From Podocnemis expansa (lineage: Eukaryota > Chordata > Testudines > Podocnemididae), in the NCBI GenBank assembly GCA_007922195.1, contig ML682003.1:6579195-6643194 (forward strand): a stretch of DNA of 64,000 nucleotides. Reading direction: 5' to 3'. The position numbers were made by a program, and so were the translations under genes. Shown here in pieces: positions 9,324-21,300 of this stretch (positions are counted from its first letter, which is position 1; each line of letters begins with the position of its first letter). The notes under the pieces are model-generated. The model made no database searches and had not been told where the DNA came from. It saw only the letters and a program-made list of their open reading frames with translations.

Positions 9324-12300
9324 CTGCAGGGAAAGAGAGGGAGGGAGGGAGGGAGGAGTCAGCCAGCTCCATGCTCCCTCCACACACCAACTCAAATCTG
9401 TCTGCAGCCTGGTGCCGCACATATCAGCATTCAGCCAGGAGAAGGTCAGGTGGTCACCCATGTCTGACTCTCACATGCAGCACCTTCTGCGCTGCACACA
9501 CACTGTGCTTGGCACGGCCTTGGCTGCAGAGTGTCCCGGTGCCCACCAGCGGGGCTGTGCCACTCTGAGATAAGGGTCACCACTTTGACAAGGAGCATGG
9601 TGCTTACCCACAGTCCATGTAGCTTCCTAATGTGGGATGTTTCAAGTGCATCAAGCTGAGTGCTTAGAGCCAGTCCAGTTCCTTGTGAGCCATGTGCTCC
9701 CTCCCAGCACGTACACACACTGCAAACAGTGGGCTTACTGAAGGAAGAGGGAAGCCGGTGTAACCCTTCTGCCAGGGCAGGCTGGCAGGACAAGGGCCGG
9801 GTTCTATATCTAGGGGTTTCCCAATAGTGTAACACCACCAGCCAGCTCAAGTCCCCATGCAGATTTCTGGGGAATCCTGCACTGTTCCCTGGGCACCCCA
9901 AAGGGGTAAGTCTTCCCCACTTGCAAGCACGAGTCTGAGTGTAGTAAACAGAACTTTTAATAGTAGTAAAACAAAACGCAAAAGGCCAAATAACAGAGAT
10001 CAGCACTAATTTAGAAAAATTACTATAGAGCAAAGCTCCCAACAACCCACACTGCATAACAGAAGACACAAACTTAATGGCAAAACTGGCACTGATCTGG
10101 AAAATCAGTGCTAACTAGGCTCCCAACTAATCCTAGGGTACATAGGGAGTGTCTTTCACACCAGCTATCCACCGATGCCATCTACCAGTCACTCACTCCA
10201 TTCTCTAGAACTGTTCCTTGGCTCCGCCTGCTGTCCGCCAGCTCCACCCTCCGGTCACTTGCATCACCCAGCTCACTGCTGGCTGCTCTCACCATCTGCT
10301 GGTGCTGCTCGCTGTCTGCCAGTCCTGCCCTCTGGTCACTTGCGTCGCCCAGCTCACTGCTGGCCACTCTCACCGTCTGTTGGCTTCCCCCGCTGTCCGC
10401 CAGCTCCGCCCTCTGGTCACTTGCGTCACCCAGCTCACCGCTGGCCATCCTCACCATCTACTGGCTCCGCCCACTGTCTGCCAGCTCTGTCCAACAGTCA
10501 CTCATGTCACCCAGCTCACTGCTCTCACCATCCACTGGTTCTGCCCGCTGTTTGCTGGCTCCGCCCTCTGGTCACTCGCATCGCCCAGCTTGCTGCTGGC
10601 CTCTCACCATCCACTGGCTCTGCCCACTGTCCGCCAGCTCCGCCATCCAGACACTCATGTCACCCAGCTTGCCGCTGGCCGCTCTCACTGTCTGCTGGCT
10701 CTGCCTGCTGGCCACCAGCTCCGCCCTCTGGTCACTCATTGTGCCCAGCTCACCACTGATTGCTCTCACCATCCACGGGCTCCACCCATCTCAGCTCAGA
10801 GAGAGCAATTTCTCTCTAGTGATTTTTGGTCAGAGAGAGAGAGAGTTTGCTTTTCTCCATGGTGATTCCAGTTCTTAAGGTGTAGACAACTATTTCTATC
10901 TAAATGACAAAAGCCTCACAGAAGGCTTAGCCATTGCTATCAAAAGACAGGGAAAGCAATAGGAGGAGAGACCAAAATAGCCTCAAACCCCCAACCCTGT
11001 CTCTTTCAACTTCTTTCAGGCTGAAACACGCAGTCGTCCTTCCTACAAGCCTCTTCTTAACTAAGGGTAGGTTTTACCCTTTAACTAATTCAGACAGATT
11101 TGCAACAAACATAGAGTAGCAATCCACAAAAAGACAGTATTTCATATTTCCCCGTAGTAGAATTACAGACATTGATAGATTTGTGAGCAGCCTAACCCCA
11201 AATACCATTACCCACTGTGCTCTGCACCCAATCTGCTAATCAGCTAATTGTGCTCTTTGTATCCATGCTAATACAGGACACGTGCAGATTAGTTCTCCCC
11301 CCCCCCCCCGAAGCTGTTAGCACAGCTTCTAAGCCTGCCTTACATTGGCATGGTGTTGGCTCACATCGCAGCACTCTCTCAGGCCCAGCAGTTCAGTTGC
11401 CATCCTGACACCACCGCCAGTTTCAGTACCAAGTGTGAACAGCCAAGTAGGCTCAGACCAAGGGTCCATTCAGCCCAGTGTCCTGTCTGCCAACAGTGGC
11501 CAGAGCCACAGGGAATGAGGGTGCTGCTAAAGTTAGTCTGACCAGTATGTGTCAGGATCACCTCTGGAGCCTTTCTTATAAACGGATGCCCATTAGCAAC
11601 CTCCAGTCTCTTGGCACAGAAGCTGATTTCAGTGGCTGGTTACGTAACATACTTAGTTGTCCTGCAAATTCAGTTTGAATCCTTTTGGAACCTTGGGGTG
11701 GATCTATCTGCTCTTGGTGACTAATTACTGTTTAATTTATTGATTTCTTCCAAACCCTCCTCTACCAACACCTCAATCTGGGACAGTGCCTCAGATTCGT
11801 CACCTAAAAAGAATGGCTCAGATGTGGGAATCTCACTCAGATCCTCTGCAGCAAAGACTGATGCAAAGAATTCACTGAGCTTCTCCCAGTGGTAGGGTTA
11901 CCAGATGTCAGGCAAAAGAAGGATATGTCCTCCTTTTTACCTTCACGTCCTCCGCCTGGCAGGCATTTTAAAAATACATAATTTTCTCTGGCTTTTTACT
12001 TACACAGGTTAAAGTATGCCGGAATGCCCCAGAACACCCTATTTTTAGGAAGAAGCTTTCCAGAGCCCCCTAAAATCAGGAGAATAGTAGATGAATGCTA
12101 CATTTTCTCCATGTGTCTTCCAATGCCCTCCTTTTCGTACTTCCCTGTCCTCCTTTCCATGCTTTGGTATCTGGTAACCCTAAATGGCCTTGTCTCCCTT
12201 CAGTGCTGTTCTAGTGCCTCGACTGTCCAGGTACCAGAGATGGTTTGGCAGGCTTCCTGCTTCTGATTTACTTAAAAATGGTTTTCTGTTAACTTTTGGT

Positions 12301-15300
12301 GTCTTTTGCTAGTTGCTCTTCATATTTTCTGCCAGTCTTGATTGTACTTTTACACCTGACTTGCCTTAGTGTGTGCTCCTTTTTAGTTTCCTCACTAGCT
12401 TTTGACTTCCAGTTTTTAAAGGATGCCTTTTTGCCACTAACTGCTTCTTCTACTTTGTTTAGCCATGGTGACACTTTTTTGATATTCTTACCATATTTAT
12501 TAATTAGGCATACATTTAATTCAAGCCCTTATTATCTTGTTTTTTAAAAGTTTCCATGCAGTTTGCAAGGATTTCACTCTTATGACTAGTTCCAGAGAGG
12601 TAGCTGTGTTAGTCTGTTTCAGCAAAACAAACAAGGAGTCCTGTGGCACTTTTAAAGACTTAGAGATTTATTTAATAAGCTTTCATGGGCATAACCCACT
12701 TCCTCAGATGCATGAACTGAAACTCCAGTACATCAAAGATATATACACATGCAGAGAAGAATGAGACTCAGGGTCAATTCAAACATTTCCAGATGGGTAG
12801 CCATGTTAGTCTATTTCAGCAAACCAAACAGGTTGTTTTAATTCAAACAGTGTGGATGTGGGCCATTAGCAACAATAGATGAGAAGGTGAGAATGTTTAA
12901 AGAGGCAAAATTACCTTTTGTGGTAAACTAGTCACCCGGAGTCCCTATTTAGCCCTAATCTGATAGTGTAAGTGTACACATGAGTTCCAGCTCTGCAGTT
13001 TCATGCTGAAGTCTGGTTTTGAATTATTTTTTCCTGAAGTATAGTAATCTTCATGTCTGCTACAGAATGTCCAGACAGATTAAAGTCTTTCCTTACTGGT
13101 TTTTGAATATGACAATTCCTGATGTCTGATTTATGTCGGTTTATGCTTTTGCGTGGAGACAGTCCAGTTTGTCCAATGTATATAGCAGAGGGGCATTGTT
13201 GGCACATGATGGCATATATCACATTGGTGGATGTGCAGGTGAATGAGCCCTTGATGGAGTAGCTGATTTGGTTAGGTCCTACTGTAAGGTCCAAGACCTT
13301 AGTTTTTTTGGCTAAACTTAGGCCTTGTTCTTGGGCTGAACAGTAGCAGCTATAAGAGAGGCAGCAGCCATGAGCTACATAGCACGTGTCACATCTTCAC
13401 ATTCCTGAAGCTACTTCAAACCAATGTAATATCAGGCTGTTAAGCAGTTGACACTATCCTAAGGGTACCTACCACAGCCAAATAAAGAAACATATCTATA
13501 GGTGCTTAAAGAAAATTTTGTTTGACGACATTCCTTCTGGAGAGGCCTGGGTTATCAACAGTTGTGGTGGTAAAATCTATGATTCTTCTTGTTATGCCTT
13601 CATGGTCCCCACTTTTTTATTGTGTATCTGAATGACTTCTGGCTGATTCTTTGATTGCTTCTGTCTGTTTCATAATTAAGTGCCTTATTTAAATCAATTC
13701 AGGTGGTGGGATATGATTGGTTAAAGGACTGTTTCCTTGTTTCCTGGGATTGGTGTTTGTATTACTTTAGTCTAAAATGATTGGTCAAGGTACAGCTAAG
13801 CAGGACACAAGTTTTAACTATATAAACCAAGATTCAGAAGGAAGTCCTTTGGACCCTAACTCCAGGACGCAGCCTTGGATCAGAGCTGCCAGACCTCAAC
13901 ACCCTGGCAACCACACTGTGCAGAAGGTGGAGTCCCCAGATGATCTAACCCTGACTGGCTACCAGGAGAAATTTGGCTGCCTTGCTGGGAGTGGTGAGTA
14001 TGGTTAGCATGTGTTTTGGATAACTGGTAAAAAGTGGAGAATAAGAACATTACTGTGTAAGGCTCCTTCACACAAAGATCCTGCAAAAGGACAACACTCC
14101 GCCCGGCAGACCCCATGTTGGGGGTCACCCATGCTGTGCGCCAGGCAGAGTGTGGTCAGGTGCAGTAGGCAAGATGTGTTCTTATCAGTGTTGTTCTGTG
14201 TCCGGCGCTGATATCGGTTTGGTTGCATGTGTGAGTGCATGCGTGAGTCTCTGAAGGTGTGCTCCCTTGGGATTACCCTGGCTCAGATCTCTGGTGAGAA
14301 CTTCATTAGCTCAGTGATTTAGAGCCTGGCGTGGATTTTAAGCAGGAATTCAGTTAGCCTGGTGATCCTAAGCCAAGGTGTTGCTTGGTTAATGCTTTGG
14401 GTTCCTTTGGCTCAAATCTCTAGTGAGAATGCAGTTAGCTCAGTGATTTGGAGCCTAGGCATACCTTGTGTGCAAGAAGTAAACTGAGGCAACACTCATG
14501 ATTGAGGAAACCAACGTGACCACAGATCCTCACAGAAACAAAGGTGCTAGGCTAGGCTTTGTTGCAACATAACACTATGCCAAACAACCTATATCAACAG
14601 ATTTGTTGGAAGCATTGGCGCTCTCAATGCAATGGAACAGCTCAATTGATGGCAGAAGTCACCATCACTCCCTTTGGCTGCATGAAATCCGTGCTCCAGA
14701 GCTCCTATTCTTATACCATACTCGGACCTACTGACTCGGCCTCCTCTGGGATCCAAATTTACCTTGATTAGTCCACATACCCTTTTTTGATGCCACCCAT
14801 CAATCTGATAGGTCCACACATCATTGGACATCTCCATCCATCAAGGTGTCAGGTTTGATCGAAGCTTTACCTTTATCTCCCTGGTGCTAGGTCGAACAAC
14901 ACCTCCCACCTTTCAGGTACTTTTCCATTTCTCATACTTATTGTTGCAATTTCACGCCAATCTCAGTGAAGTTGAACTTTCACAACCTGTCTCTTGTCGG
15001 TCTCCTCAGTTCAGACCTACTGATTTGGATTACTTTGTTAGGCCTTGGGCCAGCACCTGGGCATTTCTACTCATCTTTTCTATTTTAACCTTTTACTTTC
15101 TCCTTCAAGTGCCATGGCGTGGGTCTAGGAGAGTGGGACCTCAGAGCATGTCTCTGTGCACCCTTCAGTGGGTCGTTGCTGTAGCCTCAGTTAAGCTCCT
15201 AGCCAAGTCATTCTGTGTTGTGAGTCCTGAGGAGCTCTGTAACAACTCCCCTATTGCTATTGCTTGCTCTTCCTGCTGGCTGTGGTTCCCTCCCCTAGAG

Positions 15301-18300
15301 AGGTAGCCTCAGTGCGAGAGGACACTATGACTTCATCCAGAAGGGGGGCCCTACCTGTGGGTTAGTTGCCACCCCACCTTGCTGTGTCCATCCTCAGCCA
15401 GCCCTCTCCTGGGCAGAACACTTCTTAGTCCCATAACACAGAGCATGTTTGGCTGGCTGCCATTACCAGCCAGTCCCCTCCTCATCCCCCTCACCTGGAT
15501 CCTTGGCTGCCGCCTGTACAGGAGATGCATGTAACGGTCAAAGGCCTCATCTCTCAGCTTCTTGTTCAGCCTGGGCTTTCTGAGAACAGAGAGCTTCCCC
15601 TGCTGAATCAGCAGCAGATCCTGGTCTCTCGCAGCCAGCTGGGCGCAGGCCTGCAATGTTCCAAGGGCTCACGGTTATTCCAGGCAGGCTAGAACCGAGG
15701 GGCCGTCTAGGGCAGCAGCTGGGCTGGGGAAGTGGGTCTGCAGCCGCCAGGCAGTCAGTGGCACACAGCAGCTCAGAGGGTGGGGCTGGATGTGCATGGC
15801 CCTGGTAACAGCACACTGGCAGGGGCTGCCCAGGACTGGAGGGCCAGAGGCTGTGTGGGGGACAGAGATATTCTGGCACGGGCATGGCACCAGCCCTTTC
15901 CCACTGTCTGAGGCAGAAGCTTCTGGATCCTGGCCGGGGGCCTGGTGACTGATTGCCTGCCCCAGCAGGTTTGCAGGCCAAGGACTGGATGTTGCAGCTG
16001 GTATGAGCAAGCCTGGCTGCAGGAGCCAGGCGAGGAATGAGGGGCCGGCCATGTCCTCACCAAATATCATGGTCCATCTTCTTTTACACCACCTCCCTTG
16101 CAGCAGGGTGGCTGCCTCTGGGAAGGAATGCCAAGAGGGCGGCCGGGACCTCAGTACCAGCCTGTTGGCCGAGTGGGATTGGCGCCTTCACACAAGTACC
16201 CTGGATTGGTGCTGGCAAGGACAGCACCAGCACCTGCAGCTCACTACTCTGCCATCGGGCATCACCTCCTCCTTCTCCTGGTGTGCCTGAGACCAGTCCT
16301 CATCCTCCCTGGGCTTCCAGTGGATCGGAGGTGCACACACCCTAGAGAGAGACATGCCAGACTCATGTCAAAGCCTCTGGCTGCCCAGGGCCGTCCCCCA
16401 GCCTTCACCCACCGCGCCAGAGCAGTGATTCCAGACACATGGCCCTAAAACCTCACAGAAGCCACAGATGGCTCTTCGGGTGCAAACTGAAGGCAATGGG
16501 ACCAGGCGGCAGATCTCAGAACAATCCTGCCCCCTTCATGTTCCCTCCCCTGCCTGAGCACACCCCGGGCACCAGCCCCAAGAGCTGCCCCTCCCTTAGC
16601 TCCCTCAGAGTGGCAGCGTCCCACTGGGGAGTGCATGGTGCAGGGATGACATGGGCTGCCAGAGCCAAGACACAAGTCAGGACTGTCTGGGCTGCCCTGT
16701 GCCCAGCATTGCCTCAGTGGGGCCACAGAGCCAGGACAGCCACAGACTGTGGGAGCAGCAGGGATGCTGTGGAAGGCCAGCATCTGTTCCCACATGTGTC
16801 TGCCCCTGTGTGCCTGTGTGGGGTGAATCTTTGGTGCCCTCCACAGAGCCTCTCTTAGCCAGCACTCAGCCACCACCCCAGCTCTAGGGCCGGTTGCTCA
16901 GCAGTCAGTAGATACACCCTTGGTCTTGAACGAATCTCATCTCCCCCTGAGGACTCTGGGCCGAAGGATGGAGTCCACAGAGCCCACGCTGGAGTTGGGC
17001 CTTTGGCTGCAGCAGAGGGGGTGCAGTGAGAGGATAGGAGAGTGTCCTCTGGCCACAGCAGTATGGAGCCAGGGACTGGGCCCTCCCAGGGCTGGCAGAA
17101 GCTCAGAGCACCTGGTGTGGCCCAGTGGTGCAGCCCCAGCTGTGCTCACTTGGCTGCAGCATAGCGAAACTCCGGGAGCAGTCGCTGTTGAGCATCCTTG
17201 GTCAGGGACCACAGCAGGCTCTCGCTGACGCCAGGAGCAGCATCTGGGATGGGGTCTGGGAGGCTCATGCACAGCAGCTGCCGGAGAACGAGGCCTTAAG
17301 TCCAGAGCGGCCAAGAGGCAGCAATGACAGCAGGGATGGAGGAGCACTGGTGCCTCCCCCACCCCACATGACAGAGTTAGAAACCCATGGATAGAAGAGG
17401 AGGGTTGGGAGGGACCCCAGGAATCATCTAGTTCAATTCCTGGTCAGAGCAGGGCCAACCCCAACTAAAGCATCCCAGCCAGGCCTTCATCAGACCAGGC
17501 CTTAAACACCCCTAAGGATGGAGATCCCACCGTCTCCCTAGGGAACCCATTCCAGTGTTCACCATCCTCCTAGAGAAAATGGTTTTTCTAAGAGCCAACC
17601 TAGACCTTCCCCTCTGTAACTTGAGGCCATTGCTCCTAGTTCTGCCACCTGCCACCACTGAGAACAGTCCAGGACCATCCTCCCTGGGACTCCCCTTCAC
17701 GAAGTTAAAGGCTGTGATCAAATTCCCCCTCATTCTTCTCTGCAGACTAACGAAGGCAAATTCCCTCAGCCTCTCCTCATAGGTCATGTGCCCCAGCCCC
17801 CTAATCATTTTGTTTGCCTTCTGCTGAACTCTTTCCAATTTGTCCACATCCTTCCTGGGGTAAGGGGCCCAAAACTGGACACAATGCTCCAGATGAGGCC
17901 TCATCAGAGCCGAATAGAGGGAAATAACCACATCTCTCCATCTGCTGGCCATGCTCCTACTAATGCAGCCCAATATACCATTAGCCTTTTTGGCCACAAG
18001 GACACGCTCTTGACTCCTACCCAGCTTCCTGTACACTGTAACCCCCAGGTCCTTTTCTGCAGAACTGCTGGTAAGTCAGTCAGTCCCCAGTTTGTAGCAG
18101 TCCGTGAGATTCTCCTGTTATCAGTGCAGGACTCTGCACTTGGCCTGCTGAACCTCATCACATTCTTGGGGGCCCACTCCTCCAATCTGTCTAGGTCACT
18201 CTGTATCCTATCCTTGCCCTGTAGCTCAGTGGTTCTCAACCTTTTGTGGGTCATGACACGCTTGGCAGCATGTCACAACTCTACAGGACACACCAGCCCC

Positions 18301-21300
18301 CGGCTGAATCCAGCCATTTCCCTGGCTCCCTCTGACACACCTTCTGCTGTGTGGTGACACAGTAAAGTGTCCTGACAATGCCTGAGAACTGCTCTACCAG
18401 CGTATCTACCACTCCCCCCAGTTTAGTGTCATCTGCAGACTTGTTGAGGGTGCCTCACCCCAACCCCAAATCGATAATGAAGATGTTGAACAAAACTAGC
18501 CCTAGGACCGACTTCAGGGGCACTCCATTGGTTACCAGCTGCCAACTAGACATTGTGTCATTGATCCCTACTCGCTGAGCCTGATGATCTAGCCAGATTT
18601 CTATCCACCTTCCAGTCCCTTCAACCAACCCATACTTCTTTAATTTGCTAACAAGAATGCTGTGAGAGACTGTATCAAAAGCTTTGCTAAAATCAACATA
18701 TATTATGGCCTCCACTCTCTGCACATCCATATAGCTGGTTGTCTCACCACAGAAAGCCAACAGGATGGTCAGAAATGACTTGACATCACCTGCTCAGCAT
18801 CTCACTGCACCACCAGAACCCCCAGCTACCCCAGCCCTGGCCTCTCCCAGCACAGGGCACTGGGGGGAGTGGGACAGGATCACCGACTGTCCCAGCCCCA
18901 CCCCTCCCAGGAGACTGCATCCAACTGGCAGGGGTTGGAGCGTCCAGAACAGGGCTAGTCTGTGCAGAAGATACATGTGGGGATGGCGCTTTGGAAACCT
19001 GGCTTGTGTGTTCTGGTGACCGAGTCCCTCCACCCCCACGCTGCTGTCCCCGTGACTGGAGCCAAGCCCCAGACCACTGTCTCCTACCTTGGTGAGATAG
19101 CGCCTGGGTAAATATGTGCTGTGGTGTATGCGGCACAGGTGCTGCTCCACGCCCAGCAGCAGGTCCCCACGGTCATTCCCAAAGGCCAAGCTCTCTGGGA
19201 TTGTGTTGAGCTTGAGATGTCTGAGAAGAGAGGCGCAGGTAGCAGTGGAGCGTGGCATGGGCTGTGGCAGTCACTTGGCCCAGCTCCCCCCTTCGTACGG
19301 AGGTATGAATGGGCAGAGTGAACAGACTGCACTCCGTCCTCCATGTTCCCCCCACCAGCTCTGCCAGCGCCAAAGTCACACTGGGGTAACTGCAACCACC
19401 CAGCTGTGTTTGTCCAATTTATCTTTTGGAAACAGGAACGAGCTTTAAACACCCACAGCACCAGCTCCAGCCCCTCTCCACCCTGCCAATGTCTCTCATC
19501 TCTAGGGACTGGCATTGCTCTCGCTGGCATCAGCTAAGGGATTGTCCTTCTGAAAACTGCCTCCTGCTGCAGGGTATGGGAAGAGGGCACCACTCCAACC
19601 TGCATCAGTCTAACTTAGCTCTGCCCATTGCAAATGCCTGCCCAGCTTTCCTTCTGGTCCGTCCTTTTAGGCAGGGTGAATGGCTGTTTAACAGGGTATT
19701 TGCCACTAGGCTGAGCTGGCTGCACTCTCTAGATTCCAGTCCATGTAGTCCCTCTGTTAACCCAATGGGCTACAAGACCCACACAAAGCCCCCTACCAAC
19801 TACAGCCCAGGCAGGCTCTGGGGAGGGTCCCCAAAGGGACCTGTGGCTCGCTTGGCAGGTATGCCTGCCCCTCACCTGAGCAGCTGGTTACGGGCGTTCC
19901 AGATCTTGACCGACCCATCCCTGCTGGCAGATGCAAAGAGCTTCAGCATGGGGCAACAGCACAGACCTACGGGGCAGGGAACAGCTGTGGTTAAACAGGG
20001 AGCCCTAGCCTGGGGCTGGCCTTCCATAATATGCACAAGGGGTCCAGGAGTGCCATAAGCCAGCCCGGCCCCCAGGCAGGGCCAAGCCCACAGGGCAGCT
20101 CAGCTAGGGGCTCATGCCACGGCCCCCTTGTCTCAGACACGGACCTGGGTAGGGTTACCAGATACCAAAGTAAGGGAAGTACAAAAGAAGGACACTGGAA
20201 GACACAGATATGTCTGGGGGCCCTTCACCCACCCCAGCGACTGCCCCCCCCAAATGTATGCCCCTCCATCACCCCAGCTACTGCCCCCCAAATGCCTGCG
20301 CCACATTACCCCCCAACTACTGCCCCCAAATGCCTGCCCCACAACACCCCCCAACGCCTGCCCCACACCGCCACCCCAACCACTGCTGCCCCAATGACTG
20401 CCCCACACCACCCCAACTACTGACCCCCCCCCAAATGCCTGTCCCCAAGTCTCAAACCCTCCCAGCCTCTTTAACCAGTGGGGCAGGGTCGGGAAAGGGG
20501 CCACCACAGGGTGTCACAACCATGCTGGGGTTGGAGGTTACATATGGCTCCAGCCCCAGCAAGAAAGAGAGGGGCATGCGCCACTGAGGCAGGTAGGGGT
20601 AGGGTCCCCTCAGGCACCGAGAAAGGAGGGGAGGGGCGGCTCAGCTCGCCCCTGCCCACCGCAGCCCTCTCTGAGCCGGCAGGGGAATGTGCCAGGCGCA
20701 GCGTGCTCTTCTATTTTTAGAGAACCTGGCCAAAATGCTTCCCCCAGCGTTCATGGCACCTGGCAAAAAAATGGGCAAAATCAAATATTTTACAAATGCC
20801 TGCTGGATGGAGGATGTCAGGGCAAAAAGGCGGACATGCCCTCCTTTTGCTGGACTCCTGATAACCCTAGACCTGGGTGAGCATCTTTCACATGGGGATT
20901 AGCCTCAGCAGCCGCTAGCCAGTGCTGAGTCAGGACAGAACATGTGTAAGCAGCTGCTGCCATTAGTCTATTGTTAACTTCTGCCTCTCCATCACAGCCC
21001 GAACATTGGCCGGTGTGAGTCACCAGGCAGGAGACAGCTGCTTCCCAGCCAGATGCTACTCTCCAGCAGCAGGTCACATCCTGCCCCAATGGAAAGGCCC
21101 ATGGAAACAAGACAGGCCACTGAGGGAGGATAAAAGCTGTTTGTTGGTCTGGTCTCCAGCTCCCAGCCGGAAAGGTGAGTCATGCAAGTGGATTCCTCCC
21201 ATCAGATGAGTTTGCAGCTCAGAGCAGGAGAGAGGAGGCTGATAAAACCCCTGACCAAGATGGCCTGGCTCTCAGTGCTGCACAGACTCGGGGGGAGGCA

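Noticed and set aside
10108..10878. 256-codon plus-strand frame
   Set aside because: Translation of the 81-bp tandem repeat inside an LTR, with low-complexity repeated peptide and equal openness of other frames.
12587..12760. tRNA-derived SINE interpretation of the GTTAGTCT...GTGCCACAGGACTCC repeats
   Set aside because: No A/B box promoter head was seen and one copy is joined to Penelope GIY-YIG sequence, so a Penelope tail is the simpler explanation.
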